Assembly (NCBI GenBank): GCA_029717555.1
Contig: JAMDHS010000002.1
Coordinates: 434,001 to 498,000 of the forward strand
Direction: 5' to 3'
Length of the DNA stretch: 64,000 nucleotides
Origin: Peribolospora baueri
Taxonomy: Eukaryota; Basidiomycota; Peribolosporomycetes; Peribolosporales; Peribolosporaceae
Shown: positions 50,181 through 60,271 of the stretch, in pieces
Numbering within the stretch: position 1 is the first letter of the stretch
Layout: the number at the start of each line of letters is the position of its first letter
Notes under the pieces: generated by a model
The model's input: the letters and a program-made list of their open reading frames with translations, nothing else
Told to the model about the DNA's origin: nothing
The model's database searches: none
Program-made: the position numbers and the translations under genes

Positions 50181-52715
50181 TTACGTTCCTGTTTCCGATG
50201 TCTCGTCGATCATCCTCCCCTCCGCCTCGTCCACCCGGATCCTCTCCGCGAAAAACGCCCTAACCTCCTCCAGGGTCATCTTCATCTTCACCATATCCTT
50301 GCTGTTCCGCGCTCGCACGTTTATGACACCAGCTCGCAACTCCTCCTCTCCGATCACAAGAACGTAGTGATAGCCCTTGGCGAGGGCTCGGGGGATGGCT
50401 TTGCGGAGCATCGGTGGGGAGAGGTCGACGTAGAACGTAGGGCTGCTGGCTCCAGTTTCGCCATCTCGTCGCGTTCCACTCAAGGACTGAGCGACACGTG
50501 CAGCCTCCGCATTCGCTTCGGAGGTGCCCACACCGATAACGCAAGCTTGGTTTGGGCTGAGCCAGAACGGCCAATCTCCCTTGTCGCGTTCGGCAAGCAG
50601 GGACACGAGTTGATCCAACCAAATTTTGTGACGGATTGTGAGAAGCTCGTCTTTGGTAGATCCTTTCTCACCGGAAATATCCTGCGTGGGCAGATGATTC
50701 GACGATCCCGCCCGCTGTTCGCTCTGCACGACAGCCCCGGCCCATATTGATGCGACGAGGCGCTTGCCGTCGCGCAAGCGCGCAAAAATGTTCAGGCTTG
50801 CTTGCAGAGCTGAAGGGCCGAGGACCTGCTCCTTGGGGTGGGGCTGAGCTGGCAGAATCTGCAGCTCGCCATCGGCCATGCTATTGAGCAGAGCGGCTTG
50901 AGAAGCCACTTTCAAAGGAGTGTCCCCTCCAAACGCAGTGGATCCGACGTAGAAACAATCGGAAAGACCCAGCCTTGCCAAGAACCGCTTGAGGCAGAGG
51001 ACGTAGGTGGTCAATCCAGCGGGAAACTGAGCTTCGTCGCACGACGCGGTCCAGGTGAGCGTCGATGATCTGTAGAAGGGCGAGCCGGCAAGTCAGTGAT
51101 GTGAGAGTTAAACCATGGAGTGCAAGCTAGGGCATGCAAGACAGACACTTACCCGTCATGCTCAAGGCTTCCTCTCGGCATATCATCCTCACCAAACCAC
51201 CCGCTCACGAGACCATTCTCAGGTTTTTGACCCTTGGTGGGAAAGTTCCCAGTGCCAGCCAAGCCAGGCGCACGATGGCCTTCATAGCATGATGCTGCCA
51301 ATGCCGAAAGACGCTGAGCGACTCGTACGCCCATCCTGCCGAGCGTGAGACGTCCCGAAGCACCGTGCGATGGCGTAAACAGTTCTTGAGCCCGACCGAT
51401 AAGCAGAGGATCAAATGACACTCCTTCCGCCTTTCCTTCAACGTACGAGGTCAGCTGTTCCGGATGCGGAAAGGAAAGGCCGGTGGCGCGGGTCATGGGC
51501 AAGTGGATGGAGCCAGGGGTGGGATGGGAAAAGCTGCAACTCGAAGGCGCCCAAGACTCCGCAGAGATGCGTTCAAGCATGAGGGCCCGCAAAAAGCCAG
51601 TGCGTGGGACTAGGGCACGATCAGGAGGGATGAGGTCGAAAAATGAGCCAAGACGCAAAGCGACGACGTCACCTTCGCCGTCTTTCTCCTGCTGGTTTTG
51701 CTCCGCCTGAAGGTACTCGAGCTTGAAAGGCTGATGTTCGAATAGACGGCGTGCCAGCTCGAACGAGAGTCGGAGGGTATCAAAAGGAAGATCCTCAACC
51801 TGCAATCCGCGCGCATGTCTTTCCACGACGCCCAGCTCGCGGGGCGTGGAAAGAAGTGGGCTGGGGCGCGAGGGGGAAAGCAGATTCGTCAAGCGCGTCC
51901 GCAAAGAAGCCGTGTCGTCGTCCTCAATCTGTGCATCTCCTTCCGCTCCACGGTCGAGAAAGTCATATGTCCAACCAGATCCTGGGAGTGAGGCCTTCTC
52001 TGTTAGGCGAGGAGTGCCGCTGAGGAGGACGCGATCACCGAAGATGGCGTCGAGGGCGGCGGCAAAAACATAGGCGGAGGATAGTCGGCAAGCGTCGAGG
52101 ACTAGGCGTTCGTCCGACCAGAGGGGAAGAAGGGTGAGACGAAGGGTGGAAGGCCGGATCGACTCGGAAAAGCGGTGGAGGAGGCCATCGGCTAGGGCGA
52201 CGGCGATGGAGGTTCTAGCATGCGGAAAGAAATCTACAAGGCCAAATGAACCCAACGGTAAACAGGGTGGCCCCGTCTTCTACATTCTCGATGGCCAACG
52301 ACAAGCACTCACGTTGTATCACCTGACCAGGGCTCGCTCCAGCTGGTACAGCGACTTTCTTGACAACCAGCTCACGTCCCTCTGGACCCTCGACCTCTAT
52401 TTCCAATCTCTGCAACTCGGACCAATTTCGCTTCTGCGCCGCTAGCTGACGAGCCTTTTCCTCCTCCCAGATCGCAGTTTGAATTTGGAGACGCGCACGG
52501 GAGGACATAGACGCTGGCGAGTGCGTATGATTGAGGGTCAGCGGACAAAGCTTTTCCGGAGTTCTTCAGCAAAACCGCGACTCGATGCGCACAAACTCAC
52601 AGAGCCGAACCTGCGCCCCGCCATGGCGGATCTGTGCGACAACGCGACAGGCGAAAGAGCCCCGGGCGAAACAGTTTCGTCGCAGCCCTGTCGTCGTCGC
52701 AAAGCCGAGAATCAT
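50181..52715 (-). CDS. Degenerate threonyl-tRNA synthetase-like protein, probably mitochondrial
   Basis: About 761 residues in four exons (52601-52715, 52313-52513, 51153-52233, 50181-51069). Order: an Arg-rich presequence (MILGFATTTGLRRNCF then ARGSFACRVVAQIRHGGAQV); a charged helix; a TGS-like segment (RLEIEVEGPEGRELVVKKVA); an editing-domain-like region (LDACRLSSAYVFAAALDAIF, GSGWTYDF, FFDLIPPDRALV); a catalytic-core remnant starting GRAQELF; and a well-kept C-terminal anticodon-binding domain (GDWPFWLSPNQACVIGVG, FYVDLSPPMLRKAI, YHYVLVIGEEELRAGVINVR). Key residues are lost: the HXXXH and CXXXH editing ligands, the MNCPGH zinc/threonine region and motif 2. The motif 3 block HRAILGSVER is replaced by IRHKIWLDQL. 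So it should not aminoacylate. Animal mL39 (MRPL39) is a comparable ThrRS-derived mitoribosomal protein but lacks the C-terminal domain; a mitoribosomal or regulatory role is inference. Confidence 0.78.
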
Positions 52716-53106
52716 GAACAGAGGCCCATGAAGGTGGTGGTGGTGGTGATGATGATGTCGGAAGGAATTTGGGACCGGCCGCGTCAACTTTTCTTGCCTT
52801 ATGCCGATCACCTTCGCACGCCCTCGATGCTTCCTCGTCCAGTCCATCGGATCCTCGCCCGCAGAACGCTCATTCGAACGAAAGTAACATACAGAGCTCT
52901 CTCCAACGAACTCGGTGAATAAGGCACACGATAGATATGAACGACCAGTCAGGATAACATGAAGGCGACGTAGGGGTTCCCCTCTCACCGCATCTTCAGG
53001 CACTGACGGGAACTTCTGTTTGCAGTGCGTCCACGTGACTCGACATTATCCCGTGATCAATCATGTTCTCACATAAGACTGCAACAAGGGGATCTTCGTG
53101 CGGAAT
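52716..53106. other. Intergenic region between Ctf4/Mcl1 and the ThrRS-like gene
   Basis: 391 bases between two minus-strand genes. A CAC/GTG-rich run (GGTGGTGGTGGTGATGATGATG, near 52734-52755) lies just upstream of the ThrRS-like start, read as ten or so histidines if the frame were extended; I take it as leader. No gene seen. Confidence 0.45.
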
Positions 53107-56100
53107 CTAGGACGCATGATCTACACGATCGAAGAAGGAGTTTGTTTTGTGAAGGCTTCGTTCCCGGTTCACGTCCCGTTTCGCGAAAGGGTTCGTCGGC
53201 GCACCGGGGCGCTTGGCAAACGGGTTCGTAGCTGACGGGCGGGAGAACGATCATATCAGATCTCTACTCCTGAAGGGAGAGATGATGAAGGGAGCATCTG
53301 CTCACCTTTGGGCTTGGGCGGCGCGGGCATGGCCGCCTTGTCGCCTTCCGAGGCGGTCGCACGAAGTCTCTTCTCTCGCTCATTGCTGTCCTCCGCCAGC
53401 CCTCCTTCCCCGCCGTTGTACCTCTTACGCTTGCTTTCCGCCGCATCGTCGATGTCCCCAGTCAAGTTTTCGGTGGTAGGTTGAGGGCCTTCTCCCAGTT
53501 CACCGTCACCAGGGACAGACTCGGCTACGAACGAAGTGAGCGAGTCTTCCCGAGTCACCCGGCTCAGCGAGGCGTCATAGGGCGCAGCGGCAGACGAGAC
53601 GCTTTGCTCTTGCCCTTCGCCTGCGTTACCCGAGGTGCCGAAACCACGCCGAGGCTTGCGGGAAGAGCGTGGCGCGAAATCGTCCGTAAAGGGCTTGCTG
53701 CCTCTCGATGTAGTCAACTCGTCCTGGCTAGCGGGCACGAGGACCCTTGACGACAGATGCGAGGCTTGGCCCCAGCCGACCCGCCAGTTCGCTCGTTCCT
53801 CCTCTCTCTCTCTCCGCTCTGCCAAAGCCTCCTTGACGTCCTGCAACTTGTCCTGAAGCGCCGGAAGATGGAAGAAGCCTGCGATCTGGGCAGCAGCATC
53901 GACACTCTGAGGAAGACGAAGCTGTGCCGCTGCGTCGAGGGCTCGGCCATGCTTGTCAGACTTGCATGCCAACTGAACGAGTTGGAGCAGGGACTTGTCC
54001 ACGGACAGTTCCTGACGGCGGAGATCGGGTTCGCGAGACGAGAAACCAGGCAAGGAGAGCGTGTCCTTGAGAAGCGAAGCGAGGATACTTTCGCGTAGGA
54101 ATCTGTTGTATCGGAAATGCCACGTTGAGCGCTGGGCACATGCATGCGAATTCTTCGCACGTTAACGTCGGCCATAAAATGCCCATGACGACTCACTTTT
54201 CTTCCAGCTGCCCCTGAGCGTTGTCGAGGTGCAACAAGGGCATCTGCAAGTTGAGCTCCTGAATGAGCGGTCTCGGGAAGTAGGGATGCTTCTCCTCACC
54301 CTAGTAGAAGGAATTGAAATAACACAGGAGGTCATCAGCAATGTTTCGCCTTGCCCTTGAGAATGTACACCTACGTACCTTGAGGATGATACACATAAGC
54401 TGAGTAGACGAGACCCCCACCGGCCAGTAGCTTTCTTGCTTTCCTTCTCGTCGGGCAAGACCATTAGTGTCAAGAGCAGGTACCCATCGAGCTTGACCCG
54501 GCTCGCGACGCACTCGGTCTAGGACGGAGAGAACGCCTGTGGAGTCGTACATCGCTGGAATGCTGTCGTCGGTGAAGCCGATCCACTTGAGCGTCTGGCC
54601 CTTCAGGAGAGGGATGCGACCGGTTTGCACGACAGTGAAGTCTGACAGGGAGACGATAAAGAAATTGAGGTTTTGGTAGCCTGTGACGGTCGAAAGGGGA
54701 ATAGAACGTATATGAGTTCGACTGACGCGCTCCTCCTCAGCGCAGTTCACACTACTTACCATTAAAGGCGGCTCCAGTTTCGCGAGTGATGACAAAAACC
54801 CACTCTCGGCTTGCAGTCATGGAGACCACCTCGTCGGTCAATGTCCACACGTATCGTTGCAGACCCGCGGCAGTGAAGAAGCGCAGGTAACCTCTGCTCG
54901 TAGCGACGACGACGGCGGCAAGGCCAGGCTCGGCATTTGCCTCCGCGCCCGCGTAGGAGCTCGAGCCCGGCTTGGCCCCACCACCGACGGCGATCGCGAC
55001 GGCGTCCTCTCCGGTGGGCAATCCGTACTGCCAGTCTGAGCTGGTCCCCCAGCTTTCGTAGCTCTTGTAGTACACGGTGCTGGGATGCCGAGTGTCCTCG
55101 TCTGTATCGGAGGACACGCGCTCAGAGGGGCAAGCATACAGCGCTCCTTGCTCGCCAAGCGCAGCCATCGTGTACTTAAAGTGGTCGGTGAAGTGATATC
55201 CTCGTCTCGCGTTTTTGTCGTGGAACTCGACCGTCACAAGATGGTGAGTGTCCTGGTCGACGGCGTGAATGACGCCGATCATGTTGAAAGCAAGGTAACG
55301 GCGCTTGACCTTCATGGGAGTCGATCCCGGCTGGAAAGCGGGCTGTCCGCGCGACAGAAGGGCTTTAAAAGCAGGGGTGAAAAGGGACAAGCCCGTCAGC
55401 CTTTTGCGAGAGACGCTTCCTGTAAAAGGGGCCACTTACAAGATCCTCCTAACGGACTCTTGGCCCTCTCGGCCCTTTCCTTCTTCAGCGCCTTCTTGTA
55501 GCCTCCACCGTCATCATCGATGATCCAATCGTCGCCGTAGGGATCTCCCTCCTCGTCCACGCCTTCCTCCACATCGTCACCCTCCCCCTCCAGCTCTCCA
55601 AACAAAGTCTCCGCATCGTCATAGGCACCCTTCTTTCGACTATCGTTCACGTCTTCCGCAGGCCCGTCCACGACCTCGGCGGGGTGAGGATAAGATGCGG
55701 GAATAGGGCCCGCCCAACGCCGAAGGACGCCTTGGTTGTCGACGAAGGCCAAAGAGTTGCCAGTGGGATGCCATGAGATGGACGTGACCAGGGAATCGAC
55801 CCTGTGTTTGAGGATGACCGTTCGCGTTGACATTTCCCAGATCATCAACGTCCCTTTCGTATCGGACGATGCAAGGTAGTATCCGTTGGGAGAAAAGCAG
55901 AGCTCGACGATGTCCTGCCATATCGCCAAAAAAAAGTGGATAAGCGAATGAGCCGAGGGAGGTACGGAAGGTCGAGTCCCTTTTTACCACTCACCCCACT
56001 GTGATCTCCAGCAAACGTGCCGATCCTGGACCAAGTGTTCCTTGACACGACAACAATCTCGTGCGCCTTGGAGACGACGGCGAAATATTTGCCGCGCGGG

Positions 56101-56989
56101 TGCCAGACGGCGGCGCAACCGACATCAGATTCTGGCGGCGCAATGGGGATAATCCCATCAATGGTCTTGATGCAAAGGTGTTCTGAGCCAGACAGATCCC
56201 AGACACGGATGGTGCCGTCGGAGGAAGAGGTGGTCTAAATAGGATTGTGATAGTCCAGAATTAAACAAGTTAGCAGTAAATAAAAGGTGGAACGCGATGA
56301 CAGCACAGATGGTCATTTAATTACGCCAACTGCGATACGAACCAAAAGGGGTTCAGAGGGATGCCAGGTGGCGGCTCGAACGGGTTTAGAGTGTTCAGCG
56401 AGCAAGGAGACGCGCTTGTTATCCTTCACGTCGATGACCTTGACGATGAGTTCGCTGAAAGACGACACAAGAGTCAGCGCCTGTCCGCAAGCGCACAGAG
56501 CAAGTTTGGGAAGGAGTCATGAGCTTACTCTGAGCACACAGCCACCCGCTTGTCCTTCGTTTGCCCCTTCTCTACAGCAACACATCGTACCGCCGCACCG
56601 CTGGTCCTCGTGAGGAGCCCTTGAAAGTCGTACGGCGCGTCCAATCCATGTAGAGACACAACACCGCTTTCACCCGCGACAATGATTTGGTCCGTGGAGG
56701 AGGATATGGCGAGAGAAAAGATGGGCACGTCCTTGGCCACGTCGAACAGCTTGGCTTCGAGAGTCGAGTTAGGCGAGGAAGGCAGGACGCGGACGAAGCC
56801 TTCGTCGCCGGCGGTAAAGAGCGTGCTTCACCACGGTCAAAAATACGTGGTCAAAACGTCAGCGAGCACAAGAAAAAACCGCGCGCTTCTCATCTCCAGC
56901 CTAGGTTCTCACCTCCCATCTGAAGAGTGGACGACCCGCGTCAATCCTTCGACGTGCAGCGGGACTTCGTGAATGTCCGGCGTCGCCAT
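53107..56989 (-). CDS. MCL1: Ctf4 / Mcl1 / AND-1 replisome hub protein
   Basis: Trimeric hub that links CMG helicase to polymerase alpha and other replisome clients. About 1,043 residues in ten exons: 56913-56989, 56529-56825, 56343-56454, 55995-56234, 55440-55914, 54760-55362, 54379-54680, 54197-54300, 53306-54102 and 53107-53231. WD40 blades at the N-terminus (DEGFVRVLPSS; SSDGTIRVWDLSGSEHLCIK; SPNGYYLASSDTKGTLMIWE; SISWHPTGNSLAFVDNQGVL), an acidic linker, the SepB beta-propeller (FQPGSTPMKVKRRYLAFN; MIGVIHAVDQDTHHLVTVEF; TGEDAVAIAVGGGAKPGSSS; GYLRFFTAAGLQRYVWTL; LKGQTLKWIGFTDDSIPAMY) and a helical bundle. The last exon was found by phase: it joins CCC AAA G to CT ACG and gives two NPFAKR repeats and a closing NSFFDRVDHAS. 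The unspliced frame would stop at 53256. No HMG box is visible. Confidence 0.93.
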
Positions 56990-57358
56990 GGTGGGAGGTC
57001 GGGACAAAATAGAGCAACCGTGCAGCAGCTGAAGAGACGTTGGGTAGGAAGATATGGGTGTGTAAAGTTGAGACCGACAAGGAGGGGCTTAGAGATCGGA
57101 TGGGGCGTGGTAGAAAAGCAGTGAAGGGCCGGCGAAGGGGTCCGTCGTCGAGGCGCGTCGAGGCGCGTATATGAGCGCGTTAAGACCGCTACCATCCGCT
57201 CGCCTCGATCATGTCACTCCGGCAGCGCCGTTCCAACGTCCACTCGGCAGCCACGAGATTCGAATGCGATGCCCTCGTATACAAAACGCCAGCCAAGACG
57301 TAGCACGTAGAATACATCTGTACAGCCCACTGGTCGAGTGCAGAATAAATACCGCTCC
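56990..57358. other. Intergenic region between TMA17-like and Ctf4/Mcl1 genes
   Basis: 369 bases between two minus-strand genes; should hold the Ctf4/Mcl1 promoter and the 3' end of the TMA17-like gene. The repeat GTCGAGGCGCGTCGAGGCGC occurs near 57146-57165. Nothing else seen. Confidence 0.4.
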
Positions 57359-58234
57359 TTATAGAAACAGGCCGTCCTCGCCGATCTGCTCGTCTCCGCC
57401 CCGGTCTTGTGCTCGTGGGGCCCGAGATGCTGACTCGGTCTGTGTACCTCGCCGCGTCTGGCGTTCTCCTTCTTGTTGGTGACCGAGCGTTGTAGCACTC
57501 ATGACGCCCGTAGCTTCTTCCCCGGCTTGCTCATCGTCCGGCTCCGTAAGCGGGAAAACCGGCCTGGACATCGTCGCGGTAGCATCGCTCGTTCCATCGC
57601 CTGCCCTATTGCGTCCTGCCGCTGCAGCAGCCTGCTGATCCGATCGAGGCCTTTCTGAAATAGGGACATCAGCGGATGTGGCAGCTGGTATCGGTGGAGG
57701 GAGCGCGGGCATGTTGGTAGCGAGGTCGTAATGCGGGTTGGAGGCGTCGACGCCCGTCTTCTCCTCCAGTGCACGACGAATGAGGCCGATTCGAGCGGTT
57801 TGGGAGGCACTAGCGGAGACCGGGAATGAACGGCCAAAAGTAGGAGGATGTCAGACGATGGAGTTGGGGCTAACAAAGGATAGACCGAGACGTGCTTGCT
57901 ACAGATGGGTGAAACGGCCAATGAAATGTCCAGGCTCCAGAACTCACATCACGCCCTCATTCTCGGTAATCGCGCCTTCGAGCTCCTGCTTTGTGTCGTC
58001 GTCCACTTCGTCCATCTCCGCAGACCTCTGATCGACGGTACCGTCCCTCCCATCCGTTCCCCCTGCGACGAAGGCTTCGAGCTCATCGTTCGATCTCCTG
58101 AGGTGCGCGATCGAGTTTTGCAGCCGGAAGATCTCGTTGGCGAGGGTTTCGACGTCAAGAGAGCGGAGGTGCTCGAGCGTCAAGCGTGGGTAAGAGCCGG
58201 AAGATGCGGTAACGTCGGGTAGGATGAGCGGCAT
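57359..58234 (-). CDS. TMA17/ADC17-like proteasome assembly chaperone candidate
   Basis: About 245 residues in two exons (57948-58234, 57359-57809). The first 130 residues match the layout of yeast Tma17: EHLRSLDVETLANEIFRL, then QNSIAHLRRSNDELEAFVAG (yeast has IENSINHLQRSNARLGKYI), an acidic gap, then ELEGAITENEGVI (yeast DSVRENEIVL), then TARIGLIRRALEEKTG. In yeast Tma17/Adc17 is a stress-induced chaperone that pairs with Rpt6 during base assembly. The C-terminal 120 residues are Ala/Ser/Thr/Pro-rich and disordered with no counterpart in yeast. The alternative is an unrelated two-helix coiled-coil protein; the match is short but the asparagine-serine-isoleucine / arginine-serine-asparagine pattern is distinctive. 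It is divergent from tRNA-Leu, 150 bases away. Confidence 0.65.
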
Positions 58235-58384
58235 AATGCCCAGGTCTGGCTGAGAGGGCCGATGGAGGGAGGGAGGAAGAGGAATACAGGGACGACGTTG
58301 GGTAGGTAGGGAACGTCCTTCGAAAACCGCGCAAGTCCGCTCGGAGGGTGATAAGCCATCTTGACGGGAACAACTAAGTCCGGC

Positions 58385-58502
58385 GCCGATGTGCCAGAGC
58401 TGGTTAATGGGACGAACTTAAGGTTTTCCACCTCGCGCGCGAGGCCGAATACGTTATTCGTTTCTGGAAACAGAGCCGTGGGTTCGAGTCCCACCGTCGG
58501 CA
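58385..58502 (+). tRNA. tRNA-Leu (anticodon UAA) with a 33-base intron
   Basis: Folds as a class II tRNA. The acceptor is GCCGATG (58385-58391) against CGTCGGC (58495-58501) with discriminator A at 58502. The D-arm is CCA/TGG with loop GAGCTGGTTAA. The anticodon stem is ACGAA (58412-58416) against TTCGT (58457-58461). The anticodon loop CTTAAG plus A38 gives anticodon TAA. A 33-base intron (58423-58455) sits after position 37, the canonical place. The long variable arm is TTCTG-GAAA-CAGAG. The T-arm GTGGGTTCGAGTCCCAC contains the B box. A run of six T follows at 58507, the usual Pol III terminator. A genomic CACCA after the discriminator base is coincidental. Confidence 0.96.
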
Positions 58503-58599
58503 CCACTTTTTTCGGTTTCTGCATCGACCGCAGCAGTTGCATTTGCATTTGCAATTGTCCCGGGTCATTGGGTCACGGATCTGATCTGATCCCATCTCG

Positions 58600-58836
58600 G
58601 ATTATGGACGGCGCGTAAAACACACGAACCGGTTCGTCGCGACAATCCAGAACGGAGGGCTCAGCGGTGACCTACCACCTGCCATGGCCAAGGTCGACGG
58701 TGCCCGCCCCGCCTTGGCCACCTTTGCGGACTGCACCACTCAGGGGATAAGCGTGGAGTACAACGAATACAGTACAACGAAATGGCGCAAGCGTTCTGAT
58801 AGGATTCACAATCCAGCACTGGTATTTACGTATGGT
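58600..58836 (+). repeat. Copy A of an unclassified ~200-240 bp repeat (inverted relative to copy B)
   Basis: Similar to the reverse complement of 60078-60271. Shared blocks include GGCGCGTAAAACAC/TCGAACCGG, CGACAATCC(A/G)GAACGGAGGGCT, GCGTGGAGTACA, AGTACAACGAAAT and GCGCAAGC(G/A)TTCTGATAGGA followed by TTCACA. The middle 50-60 bases differ. In this copy AGTACAACGAA is duplicated in tandem. There is no coding capacity; it resembles a short non-autonomous element, but I see no clear terminal repeats or target-site duplication. Confidence 0.7.
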
Positions 58837-59504
58837 GACTGCGGCGACAGCGCCCTCTTGTCTGAGCCGTCTGTTTCTTCCGCCCGTCGAGCTGCGCCGC
58901 ACTGCATCGCTTCGTTTCGCCTGCACGCACATCCCGCGCCATGCGATTGTCTGTCTATGCACTCAAAGTGTTGGTCGCCGTTACCTTAACGTGGCGTCCT
59001 ACGTTTTGCGTTCAGCGTCCGACCGACCTTGTGCTTGTGCTTGTGCTTGTCGCCCAAGCCCACCATCGATCCCAGCCCGTGCGACAACCAGCCAGCAGTC
59101 CGTCGCCGCGTCGCATGCGCGCAGGCCATGCACAAGATGACGGACACCACGCTCGGCGCGAAGGGCAGATAGGCCAGACCAGACCAGACTGTCTAAAGAC
59201 GTCTTCCGTACTCGCACACCGCATGCCTCGTCCATGCTTGTCACCATGTGATGCCTTTCGCCGACGGCGCCGACGGGACTCGGGACAAGACGAGACGAGA
59301 CGAGACGAGACAAGGCAGACGAGTCAGATGCCTGTCCGGCGACACCGTCTACCAAGGCCTAAGATATAAAACGAGCCCCTCCCCCCTCCGCCACGTTATC
59401 TGACCATTTCCCCAAACTTCATCGCTCCAGTTTCACGCTCCCAATCCTTCAGCGTCTCTCCATCTACGAAATCGTCACGACAAGCAAAAGCGTTCGTGCT
59501 CACC
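58837..59504. other. Upstream region of the 59.5-kb orphan gene
   Basis: No gene seen. It includes short runs of GAGAC (59294-59312) and CTTGTG (59030-59050), a TATAAAA at 59365-59371 and then a CT-rich leader running to the start codon of the next gene. Confidence 0.45.
59365..59371 (+). promoter_or_regulatory. TATA box upstream of the small cysteine-containing gene
   Basis: TATAAAA, 134 bases before the start codon at 59505, followed by a pyrimidine-rich stretch. Spacing is typical of a regulated fungal promoter. Confidence 0.55.
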
Positions 59505-59909
59505 ATGTCCTGCCACAACTCGTACTGCTGCAAAATTATCCAGAACGGGGACAAGGTGGCCTACAACACGGATCCGAGCGGCAAGCCGTTGCTGAACCCG
59601 ACGAGCATGGGCTTTGCCAATGGCTCCTCCTACCCCGATACCATGGGATCCCTTTCCAAGCCCAACAACAATAACGGTGACGACGCGTCTGCCGGCCAGA
59701 CCCCTGCGGCGAACGTCAAGAAAGGCACCGTCATTCGTCTCCTCACGGACGGCGTAGTGGGAGGTACGGCGACCAACACGATGCTCTGGAGCGCCGAGAG
59801 CCCGAGGTACGTCGTCGACGCCGACGACGGCAACGGACGCGCCATCGTCCCCGCCTCCGCCATCGTCGCCACCGCCGCTCCCGACCTGCCCGACCATTTG
59901 GACGCTTGA
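59505..59909 (+). CDS. Small orphan protein with a cysteine-rich start
   Basis: A single-exon frame of 134 residues beginning MSCHNSYCCKIIQNGDKV. I do not recognise a family. Cysteines occur only at positions 3, 8 and 9, next to His4. The middle is Asn/Gly/Ser-rich (GSSYPDTMGSLSKPNNNNGD), and the C-terminal third has a beta-like pattern (KKGTVIRLLTDGVVGGTA, SPRYVVDADDGNGRAIVP) ending in an acidic LPDHLDA. No signal peptide or membrane segment. Codon use is strongly C-ending, like the other real genes here, and the upstream TATA and CT-rich leader suggest a well-expressed gene. The upstream GTG in frame at 59496 is not a likely start. It sits between two inverted copies of a repeat. Function unknown. 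Confidence 0.68.
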   Translation: MSCHNSYCCKIIQNGDKVAYNTDPSGKPLLNPTSMGFANGSSYPDTMGSLSKPNNNNGDDASAGQTPAANVKKGTVIRLLTDGVVGGTATNTMLWSAESPRYVVDADDGNGRAIVPASAIVATAAPDLPDHLDA

Positions 59910-60077
59910 ACGTCAGCGCCGCCCCAGTCCCATCCTTTCTCTCCTCCTTCCCTTGACCCCTTCGCCTTCGCCCTCGCCCTTTGCGCAAGCGAGCCTCCCC
60001 CCGTCGTCGCCAGTGCGACGCCTTGCCCTTTTTTTTCTTTCTCTACATTCTTAATGTCGCTCGCAGTGTGGAGTGCG

Positions 60078-60271
60078 CTCGTTCGTAGATACCGGCGCTA
60101 GGACTGTGAATCCTATCAGAATGCTTGCGCAATTTCGTTGTACTGTACTCCACGCAGAGACTGCGGCCCGAAAGACCGGCAGACGGTGGGTCCACCGTCG
60201 AGCCCTCCGTTCCGGATTGTCGTGACAAACGGTACCGGTTCGAGTGTTTTACGCGCTCGTCCGTAATTGCA
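60078..60271 (-). repeat. Copy B of the unclassified repeat, inverted relative to copy A
   Basis: On the minus strand it repeats the order of blocks in copy A (58600-58836) with scattered substitutions and a shorter, different centre. Together the copies form a ~1.7-kb inverted pair around the 59505-59909 gene. No coding capacity. Confidence 0.7.

Noticed and set aside
58180-58554. Minus-strand frame of 124 codons over the tRNA gene.
   Set aside because: Its apparent protein is the antisense of tRNA-Leu, a well-known type of false annotation.
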